Of a DNA stretch of 36,653 bases, positions 19,533-28,387 are shown one piece after another (the first letter of the stretch is position 1; every line of letters begins with the position of its first letter). The notes under the pieces are model-generated. The model saw only the letters and a program-made list of their open reading frames with translations. It did not search any database and was not told where the DNA came from. The stretch spans positions 1-36,653 of the forward strand of contig JAUCBJ010002574.1 of assembly GCA_032718475.1 (NCBI GenBank). The letters run 5' to 3'. Source of the DNA: Nemertoderma westbladi. Taxonomy: Eukaryota > Xenacoelomorpha > Nemertodermatida > Nemertodermatidae. A program made the position numbers and the translations under genes.

Positions 19533-19695
19533 ATGTCTGACAGTGAACCTGATACAAACGAAACTCTGCCAGCTACGAATATTTCTCAGCCAAATGGGCC
19601 TGGGATCAGTTTGAACCAAAATGAAACTGAGACCCTAAAAAGGGCTCGTAAACAAGCCCGTACAAAGGCCAATAACCTTATCGCCGATCTTTTAA
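19533..19695 (+). pseudogene. BEL/Pao Gag N-terminus, cut by piggyBac
   Basis: The ATG at 19533 (GAATGT) opens a hydrophilic frame starting MSDSEPDTNE that runs into the TTAA where the piggyBac element is inserted. The Gag-Pol frame resumes after the right TTAA in the same phase (163 nt before; 11 nt between the right TTAA and the ATG at 22298). This is therefore very probably the original start of the polyprotein. As it stands, the frame runs a few codons into the piggyBac end and stops at 19740-19742. Confidence 0.75.
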
Positions 19696-22282
19696 CCTTC
19701 GTCAGTATACTTGGGGTAAAAAATTACCCCAGCACTGTTTAATTGCGTTTTTATCTTGGAATGGAAATATTTGACAACCTGAGCTCCTAGGTACCTTCCT
19801 AACTTTTACTGGCCTACACGACAGCACAAAAATAATTTTGGAAACTGCGGGGGGTCCATGGTTAAAATCAACGTTTTCAAAAGTTGTCCCAAAAGTTAAC
19901 CTGGGATAAATATTTACCCCAATCAAAACGCAGTTGAGTACTGCTAAATTAGGCCTATCTATAGTAATAAACCATACCGGTACTCATATTACTAATAGCC
20001 TACCCATACCAGTACCGGAAATACAATAATTGTGCAGTTAGGCCCTATGCCCTAGCTACTTCAGTATATTGAGCTCCTAGCAGTTTGTGATACCGGTACC
20101 GTACCGGTTGCCAGTAGTAGGTACCTTACCTACAATACTGTTCTGTTCTTACTATTATTCTTACTACCGGTATGGCTTCCTCCGACTCTGAGATTGATGG
20201 ATATGATCTGCTTTCCGATGAAGATAGCCCTGATGAAAGCGACTATGGGTGTGAAACAGACATTGCTGTTGGTTCCGACACTGACAACAGTTCAGATTGC
20301 GAAACTGATGCTGCAGTTGACGATGAATTAGGAATTTCGATTCCCCAACCACCCACACAACGGCGTCGCATTACATACGTTTCAAAGAGTGGTCGAGAGT
20401 GGAATGCGGAGCCAAATCAGCCAGCTACAGTCCGGGCTAGTTCAAGTAATGTGGTAAAGCAATCAAGTGGAGTTAGTCGCCAGGGACGAGTACAGGGAAT
20501 CGCAGAGAGTTATGATCTCTTCATAACAGATGATATCATCTTGGTTGTTGTCCGTGAAACAAATCGCCGCGCACAGAAAGTCCTTTTGGATTGGAATACG
20601 GCTAATCCAGCATGGGATCCAAAAGTATGGGGGCGTGTTGACTCGTCCGATATTCGGGCTTTTATCGGTTTGCTGCTTTTGGCCGGGGTATACAAATCCG
20701 CCCACGAATCTGTTGAGGAACTCTGGAGCCCGTCATCCCGCCCAGTATTTCGGTCCACCATGTCATTGATGCGGTTCAAGGACATTCTACGATTCACTCG
20801 GTTCGACAATATCAACACCCGCCCAGAACGTAAAGAAACTGATAAGCTCGCTGCCTTCAGGGATGTCTGGGAGATGTTCTTAGCCAGGCTCCCACTGATG
20901 TACCAACCAGGCTTTGATATGACAGTCGATGAACAACTCGTTTCATTTCGTGGTCGCTGCCCCTTCATCCAGTATATTCCTTCCAAACCAGGCAAGTATG
21001 GGGTGAAGATATTCTGGAATTGCGATGCCACTTCTTCATACCCATTGAACGGTGAAATATACCTGGGGCGACAGCCTGGGGCAGAGAGAGCGCAAGGCCT
21101 TGGAGTGAGCGTGGTGAAATCTCTAACGAGACCATGGACATGTTCTGGGCGAAATGTCACATGTGACAATTTCTTTACGGATTGCAAATTGGCGGAAGAT
21201 CTACTTGCTGTGGATACCACACTAGTTGGGACGATCAGAAAGAACAGGAGGGATGTCCCCAAGGCAATGTTGCCAAATAGGAGTCGTGAGGTATTATCAT
21301 CTACATTTGGATTCGATAGAAACCTCACCATGGTTAGCTATGTTCCCAAGAAAGCTCGTGCTGTTGTGCTCATTAGTTCAATGCACCACGACACTAAGGT
21401 TGATGTTGCGATATAATACAAACCAGACATTATTCTGCACTACAATAATAGTAAGTCAGGCGTTGATAATATGGATCACCTGGTGAGACTTTGTACATGT
21501 AAGCGAGCTACACGTCGCTGGCCTTTGGCTTTATTTATGAATATGCTGGACGTTGCTGGGGTTGCAGCATTTGTTATATGGACGAAACTTTATCCTGATT
21601 GGCATAAAGGTTTGGGGCAGAAACGACGGAAATTCCTCGTCGATCTTGGGTTGGAGCTCATTCGCCCGGTCCAATTGCTAAGATTAGATAACCCTTGTGC
21701 CTTGCAGAAAGGTGTAAAGAGTAGTCTGGCACTGATGGGATTTGAAATCCCATCCATTCCTAGGAATCAGGAACAGGCTAAGGCAGGTCGATGCCACCTG
21801 TGCCCTCGCGCTCTGGATCGTAAGTCTTCCAAGCTATGTGGTCGGTGTCAACGAAACATATGCAAAGATCACACCGATATAATTTGCCATGAGTGTGTTA
21901 GGGCAATGAATAGTAACTGCATATAACTGAATAATGTCTGTCTGTCACTCTCTGTGAATAGTGAATGTATAATAAATAAATGAATAACGGTAATTGGTAA
22001 TTACTGTATCTACCAATATTTTCACTACTACTGTACTAGGCCCGTATATTATACTATGTAGGTACTCAATTGACCAACAGACTGACATACACATACATAC
22101 ATACTGATATTTACTATTAAACATTTCACTAGATTCAATATCAGATATTAATAAATGATAAATTCTTGAATAGATGCTGAGTTTTTGATAGAAATACACC
22201 AAAATTCAAATATATTAATTTGGGGTAAAAATCTACCCCAGGTTAGCTGACGTGTAACTATTTTGAGGTATACTTACGAGGG
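19696..22282 (+). mobile_element. Complete piggyBac-type DNA transposon
   Basis: Flanked by TTAA on both sides (19692-19695 and 22283-22286), the target duplication of this superfamily. The terminal inverted repeats CCTTCGTCAGTATACTT and, as reverse complement of the right end, CCCTCGTAAGTATACCT agree at 14 of 17 positions. Subterminal near-palindromes GGGGTAAA-AAATTACCCC (19713-19730), GGGATAAATATTTACCCC (19903-19920) and GGGGTAAAAATCTACCCC (22222-22239) are shared between the ends and could be transposase binding sites. It lies in the same orientation as the host BEL/Pao element. Confidence 0.93.
20172..21926 (+). pseudogene. piggyBac transposase with one in-frame stop
   Basis: Starts with an acidic, Ser/Asp-rich N-terminus (MASSDSEIDGYDLLSDEDSP). 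The DDE_Tnp_1_7 core follows: first catalytic Asp in FDMTVDEQLVSFRGRCPF (about residue 253), second in VTCDNFFTDCKLAEDLL (about 330), third in SGVDNMDHLVR (about 430). The spacing is that of Trichoplusia piggyBac (268/346/447). The C-terminal Cys-rich zinc finger CHLCPRAL...CGRCQRNICKDH...CHECV is present. A single TAA at 21414-21416 interrupts the frame between the second and third Asp; the frame is otherwise open from 20172 to 21926. A truncated product would lack the third Asp and the DNA-binding finger and should be inactive. Confidence 0.92.
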
Positions 22283-22286
22283 TTAA

Positions 22287-25200
22287 ACTATAAATCTATG
22301 GGTCCGAATGTAGATATTGATGACCTTGCTTACAAAATTCATCAATTGGAGAATCACCGAATTAGCTTATCCAACCTAAATGACCAGCTTGCTTTATCTG
22401 GCTGTGTTGATTCCATTACCAGTAAATATGATCAGGAAATCGATGAAATTCTTTTTAAGTCAAACCGCCTTCTTACTCGGTTAGAAAAATCGGTAGATAT
22501 TATTTCCTCTTCTAACTCAGTTAGCAACTCAACCAATTCTGAAGATGCTACTGGGTTACCTAAGGTCGAAGTACCTAAATTCCATGGCGAATACACTGAA
22601 TGGCGCCCATTTTGGGACCAATTCTCTGCCTCTATAGATAGCCGCAATATTCCAGCCATTAGAAAATTTGTTTATCTCCGCCAAGCCTTAAAGGGTGATG
22701 CTAAGGATGCCCTCGATGGACTCGAAGCAACTTCCCAAAACTATCCAGTAGCCATCAATCTCCTGAAACAACGCTATGGTAATCCTAATTTCCTGATAGG
22801 AGTTTATGCCACTAAATTATGCAATCAATCTAGCATACCATGTAATGATGTCCAAACATTCAGGAAATCTCTTAATTCTTTCCAGTCTGCACTCAGACAA
22901 ATTAAGTGTCTTGCTTTGGAAATTGATGAGACAAATAAATCTGCCTCTTCTTCTCCAGATTCACAGTCCGATTTAACTTCTCTACTAATTGCCCCACTTC
23001 TCCTTCAGAAACTTCCTCCGGATGTTGTTCTTGAATGGAACCGTCTTCACACCACAGACCGCTTCAATTTGGAAGGTTTATTGTGTTTTGCGCATTCTGA
23101 GTTAGAGACTCGTGAATCTATGGATTTCACCAACCAAACATTGAAATCGATGGCTGGTAGACAGCCTATCTCTGCTACAAGACAGTATCAGCCAGCAACA
23201 ATAGCTGCTCTTCCGGTTTCAGAATCCATTAGACTCTGTCCAGCTTGTAAGGGTAAACCCCATAGTATAAAATATTGTAGAGAATTTGAATCCAAAACTC
23301 CACATGAACGTGGTAAATTAATAAAATCCTCCGGGTATTGTGAGAATTGTCTTGGTCCACACAATATCTCTAACTGCTCGTCAACTGGCACCTGCCGTTT
23401 TTGTGGTAGGAATCATCATTCGATGCTTTGTTATGCAAAAACTAAATCATCTAAAATGTCTGGAGTTGGAGATTCACCTTATGTGGTTAAGTCCCCAGTG
23501 GCCAAGTGTTCATCTAACCCCCCTCAGCGTCCACCTAGTAGTAAACTTAATGTAACACCCACTGGCCAACAACTGTCTCCCAATGTGTCTCCATGGCAAC
23601 CATCCTCCAGGATCGAACCTTCGATACCTGCTATTGAGACCAGATCCTGCTCCATCTTTGTTAAGATTGCCCGGGCGTTTATTACCCCACCAAATTCAGA
23701 TGAAGGAATTTGGATTTCAGTATACTTAGACGATGGGTCGAAAAGGTCTTATGTGATCAATGATATTACTAATCAGATATCTTTACCAGTTATTACTCAC
23801 CAACAGTTCACTACTGGTGCATTTGGTGGTCATCTAAGTACACAGGATTCTTCCCTAGTCTCATTTTCAGTTAGAAGTCAATTTTCTCCAACGCCTTTGG
23901 CTCTATCTGCATGGACTACTCCCATAGTCTGTTCACCTCTCACTCAAGAATATTTGCCTTGCCTACCTCCTAACTTGGCCCATCTTCATCCTTGGGCTGA
24001 TGATTTTAATGGAGGCCCACGCACTATCTCTTTAATGATTGGTGCTGACCAACTCCACTTAGTAACTGGCGAAACCCTCTATAATGTTGGTCTACCCCGT
24101 CCAGTTTCTACCTTCTTCGGTTTTGTTTTATCGGGTCCTCTAGTGACTGGGAATCTTGCCTCCCAAACCCACTATACACCGTCTATGCTTGTTAGTGAGC
24201 CTGACATTGCCCAACTTTGGTCCTTGGAAACGATTGGAATTCGGGATTCCCTCCTTGACCAAGATGGCGATATTTTCCCTCAACCAGCCAAATCCACAGT
24301 CAATAATAACCGCTACCAGGTTCAATTGCCATTTCTAGGTCATAAACGTCCTTTGCCTAACTCCTCTATTGTTGCCAGACAGCAAAGTCGAACTATGACT
24401 CGTGTAAGTTCTGCTCATCTTCCGTTGTATACTGGAAAAATAGCGAAGCTCCAGCTTGATAACATAGTTGAACTCTCCACAACTGCCGATAATGTTGGAT
24501 ACTTTCTACCCCATCATGGTGTTTGGAAACATGATAAACTGCGTGTGGTCTTTAATGGCTCCTCCAGTGATAGCAAAGGCACTAGCCTTAATGACTGCCT
24601 AGACTCTGGTCCTAACCTATTAGGATCTATGGTTGACATAACCTTAAGGGCTCGCCTTCGACCCTATCTAGTTGTTGCAGATATAGTTGCTGCTTTTCAC
24701 CAGATAGAACTCCACCCATCCGACCGGCAGTGGGTTAAGTTTTTCTGGGGCAATGAATCTTGGCAATTTATCAGAGTTCCATTTGGCCTTATATCCAGCC
24801 CATACCATCTCCATTCGGTTGCAATTCACCATATCACGGAGAATACTGATGCTTGCTTTGCTGCTCAACTGATTTCATCACTATATTGTGATGATGTTTT
24901 CCGCAGTGAAGATCATCTATCTACAGCCCAGGACTTCCTACGACGAGCTATTCATCTGTTCAGCTTGGCTGCTATGGAGCTCAAACCGGTTGACAATCCC
25001 AATAAGATACTTGGTGTACCTTGGAACACTAATGAGGACACTATCTATGTTGATGTAACTGTTGTCGATATCCCTACATCTTTTACCCGTCGTAATCTTA
25101 TCCGTTCATTCTCCAAGGTCTTTGACTCTTTGGGACTCTGCTATCCTTGGACAATTCGACCTCGATTACTTCTTCAACAGTCCTGGTCTGAAGGTGGTCG

Positions 25201-26632
25201 TTGGGATGATCCCGTATCTCCCAATATCCAAGCTCAGTGGATCAGCTGGGCAAAGGAAGCCACTACACAACATATCCCAATATTTCCACGATGTGTTTAT
25301 ATCAATGACAATTGTGTATTGCATATCTTCTGTGATGCCTCCAAAGTGGCCTATGCTTGTCTGGCCTATATCGTCCATCCTGGAGAATCCTCGACACTTT
25401 TCTTTGGGAAAGCTCGTGTGGCCCCTCTCAAACCGAAGCATAGTATACCTCGCCTAGAACTACTAGGTGCTACTTTAGGTGCTCGTGTAGCACATCACCT
25501 CTGCCTCGATGTCATTCATCCTCAACGTGTTGTCATATGGACAGATTCAATGGCAGTTCTTTGGTGGTTACGAAAGGGTGTTTCTAAACGTGACATCTTT
25601 GTTGCTAATCGCCTTCTAGAGATAACCAAGCTCATCCCGTCTGATCATAGTGGTTATGAGTGGCGCTATGTTCCTTCTCAAAGCAACCCTGCAGATATAC
25701 CAACCCGAGGATGTAGTCTTTCTCACTTAGCTGATTCGGCCCTCTATAAAGAAGGGCCTCCATTTCTCATTGATGAAGAATGTAACTGGCCCAGTAGTCC
25801 GACTCCTCCAGCTCAGTTATTAGTGATATCTGAACCACAGACAATTTCACTAACTCCAATCGTTTCTCTTAAGAAATATTCTAGCTTCGATACTTTGATT
25901 CGGGTTGTTGCTTACATTCACCGTTTCATTCATAACTGTATCCAAAAATCTGCCGCTGCACGCAGGAAGGGTGCATTAGTTGGATCAGAACTGACATCAG
26001 CTACCAACTATCTTATAAGATTGGAACAGAGACATCTCTTTGCTGATGAATTCCAGATGCTATCTGCAGATCCTTCTGCTGCCTTGCCTAAATCATCTTC
26101 ATTGTGGCGATATCATCCTACTCTGTTTCATGGCTTAATTGTCTTGGTTCCACGCAACCGCCAGGAACCCATCTTACCAATACTCCCCTATAAGAGTCCT
26201 TTAACATCCCTGTTGGTAAAACATTTCCATAGTGCTCTTTGCCATCAAGGTTATGATGCTACACTTGCTGAAATTCGTACACGATTTTGGATCCCAAAGG
26301 GACGTGCATTGGTACGCAAACTCATTTTCGATTGCCCCAAATGTCATCGTTATCGCTGTGTTCCATACCGTAGTTCTGAATCTGCCTTACAACCATTTCG
26401 GATTCAACCTACTGTGCCATTTCGGCATGTGGGCGTTGATTTCTTTGGTCCATTATATTTAAAGGAGAAAATTAAAGCCTGGGCCATTCTATTCACCTGT
26501 GCCTGTGTCCGGGCCATCCACCTGGAGATTGTTTCAGACCAATCGGCTGCAACTACACATCTGGCCTTTCGTAAGTTTTTGGCCCGTCGAGTCCGGCCCC
26601 TTACTCATATTACTTTTCACTTTTCATTCTGA
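22287..26632 (+). pseudogene. BEL/Pao Gag-Pol, main part
   Basis: Conserved order, residues counted from the ATG at 22298. DUF1759-type Gag (LPKVEVPKFHGEYTEW, about 88). Zinc-knuckle cysteines (CPACKGKPHSIKYC, CENCLGPHNISNC, CRFCGRNHHSMLC, about 314-378). A DUF1758-type protease with the unusual LDDGSKRSYV in place of LDSGS. Reverse transcriptase with VADIVAAFHQIEL and the catalytic YCDD (about 868). RNase H with FCDASK, PRLELLGA, VIWTDSMAV and NPADIPTRG. The HHCC integrase finger (ALCHQGYD...CPKCHRY) and the first catalytic Asp (VGVDFFGPL). The frame then ends at 26632 because of a frameshift. The YCDD and DDG variants may be lineage features or damage. Confidence 0.92.
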
Positions 26633-27479
26633 TAATGCGAAAACATTTCGCAAATTATCTTGCATGAAATTCCCATCGCATGTGGTGGATTGGGAATTTA
26701 TTCCTGCTCGTAGTCCTGCATGGGGAGGATTTTGGGAACGAATGGTGAAGACTGTGAAATTTTGCATGAAGACTCTTTGCCACAAGCTCTTACTTACCTT
26801 GCCCCAACTTGAAGCCGTGGTATGTGAAGTTGAAGCTGTTGTGAATCTGCGGCCATTGTTGCCAGTCTCCACAGATCCCAATGATACAAATTCAATAACC
26901 CCCGCCCACTTCCTATATGGTTCACCACCGCCAGTTTCGGATCTTGAAATTGACACGGTGGTAATTGCCGAACCAGATATCCGTCGATCACTATTACAAA
27001 GGGAACGTGCCAATCGTGAGGTTTGGAAGTTGTTTTCATCGCGATATATGAATACTCTCGCAACATGGCGCACAACAGGTTCCAGTGGCATCCCTCCTAC
27101 CATTGGGGACCTAGTTCTAGTCCACCAGGATTCACCCCGTTCCCGTTGGCCTTTGGCCCGCATTGTGGGCCTTACAACTGGTGTTGATGGCATACCCCGA
27201 TCCGCAACAATTCTCCTCCGTGGTCGCCATACAACTCGTGCGGTCAATAAACTGTTACCCCTTGAGCGTTCAACCATCCCCGATCGTGGGGGCAGGGTGC
27301 CTCTTGATCAGGATCACCCTGCAATCAATCATCATGGGGATGCAGCATCATCTTCCAACTGCCCAATGCCTCAACAACCACCACCTAATTGCGAACAACT
27401 GAATCCCATGGGTTCCTACCGAACTGCATCTGGACGTGCTGTGCGCCCACCCATGTGTTATGGTTATTGCAAACCTTAG
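26619..27479 (+). pseudogene. BEL/Pao integrase C-terminal part, frameshifted
   Basis: In the +1 frame relative to the preceding entry, the integrase continues with the second catalytic residue (HSDNAKTF) and the Glu (SPAWGGFWERMVKTVK). The DUF5641-type tail follows (GDLVLVHQDSPRSRWPLARI, then RHTTRAVNKLLPLE). The break coincides with a tandem 7-base duplication, ACTTTTC at 26612-26618 and 26619-26625, which alone explains the shift. The catalytic triad is thus split over two frames. The stop at 27479 lies 20 bases before the 3' LTR. Confidence 0.9.
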
Positions 27480-27498
27480 ATTGGTTGCAACGTGGGGG

Positions 27499-27783
27499 TG
27501 TGCCATCGACGACAGTCAAGGGCATGGCCTATATGGACTTAGACTGATATAGGACTTATTATATTATGTACCGGTAAGGGCGAGTTGATTGACTGACTCG
27601 GTTGGTCTTTGGTACTGCCCCTGTACACGGTACCTGGGTACCGAAGCCTATGCCTATATCAGTACCGTATATTATTGTGTACCATATATACTGATATACA
27701 TTATATGAGATCGAAGGAATACCAGCACCGACCATTGAATATATTTTACTTATACCTCGTCGATCCCTAACAACGACGACACA
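27499..27783 (+). repeat. 3' LTR of BEL/Pao element
   Basis: 285 bp, TGTGCC...GACACA, almost identical to 18943-19228. Preceded by CGTGGGGG. Its last bases ACA merge with a sequence (ACAATCTAAAAATG) that also starts the zinc-finger repeat unit at 36202. Confidence 0.93.
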
Positions 27784-28189
27784 ATCTAAAAATGTTTTAA
27801 AACCAGCTAGAATAGTAATTATAATAAAATTTACGCATGATTAATGTAACTATATAAAAAAAACAATACCAACAAAAGAATAGGCCTAATTTACGATAAG
27901 CGGAGGGGGAGATTTGGCTGCATGCCTTTCTGACGTTCTGAATGTGGATTCGGACAACTTTTGTACTCAACTTATAATGCTATATATCTGATTTTGGAAA
28001 CTGAAAAAAATATTCAATTTAATGCAGCTCGGCTGGCGTTTCTCTGGATAACATTTTGTATTTTTTCAATCAAAACTATATTTTTGTATTTTTTGTGTTT
28101 CAGTACTCAAACCCCTCCCACACTGCAGAGCTGAGTCTGTGAGACTTACGGAAAGGCGTTCGCACAGAAAAGCGTCCTAAACAGTCACC
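27784..28189 (+). repeat. Duplicated zinc-finger intron/exon unit, copy 1
   Basis: Closely matches 36205-36653: both carry ATCTAAAAATGTTTTAAAAC, then ACGATAAGCGGAGGGGGAGA, then TTGTACTCAACTTATAATGC, and the acceptor TTTTTTGTGTTTCAG before a zinc-finger exon. Copy 2 has an extra segment of about 40-50 bases near 36305-36360. This suggests paralogous zinc-finger genes or a segmental duplication. Confidence 0.88.
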
Positions 28190-28375
28190 AAGAGATCCAC
28201 ACCGGAGAGCGACCATAGACTACCAGTGCAGCATCTGTCTCACACAATTCTCTCAGCAAGGATCCCTAACCATGCATAAACGTTTACATACGGGGGAGCA
28301 GATACGGATGTCTGCCACATGTGGATCCGGGTTTGTGGATACCAGCCGATTCAATGCATTCACTCGGGGAGCCAC
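28104..28375 (+). pseudogene. C2H2 zinc-finger exon, degenerate and split by a LINE
   Basis: After TTTTGTGTTTCAG the sequence gives CETYGKAFAQKS...HQEIHTGERP, a C2H2 finger in which the second Cys is Tyr. A stop (TAG at 28216) and frameshift follow, then CSICLTQFSQQG...HKRLHTGEQ. A third finger is visible with another indel (CGSGFVDTSRF). The TGE[RQ]-type linkers identify a poly-zinc-finger gene, normally a DNA-binding nuclear protein. The reading frame is disabled at several points, and a LINE is inserted at 28388. The matching sequence after the LINE starts at 30807. Confidence 0.8.
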
Positions 28376-28387
28376 AGTTTAACTGCT

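Larger units (their letters stand above)
18943..27783 (+). mobile_element. BEL/Pao LTR retrotransposon, nearly full length, with nested piggyBac
   Basis: Two direct LTRs (286 and 285 bp, TG...CA) enclose a single Gag-Pol region with the BEL/Pao order: Gag (DUF1759-like), zinc knuckles, protease, reverse transcriptase, RNase H, integrase. A G-rich polypurine stretch (GTGGGGG) precedes the 3' LTR. A 2587-bp piggyBac element sits in gag. Without it the element is about 6.25 kb, a usual length for the group. No target-site duplication is visible (CTTGG on the left, ATCTA on the right). The LTRs differ at only a few positions, so the insertion is young, but coding breaks make this copy non-autonomous. 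No env-like frame was found. Confidence 0.93.

Noticed and set aside
20510-21331. 273-codon minus-strand frame across the piggyBac transposase
   Set aside because: Shadow of a well-identified plus-strand gene; no motif of its own.
26624-27277. 217-codon minus-strand frame across the BEL integrase
   Set aside because: Shadow of the integrase coding strand.
28319-28387. Start codon at 28319 as the true start of the LINE protein
   Set aside because: It lies outside the element, upstream of the 12-bp target duplication, in out-of-frame zinc-finger sequence.
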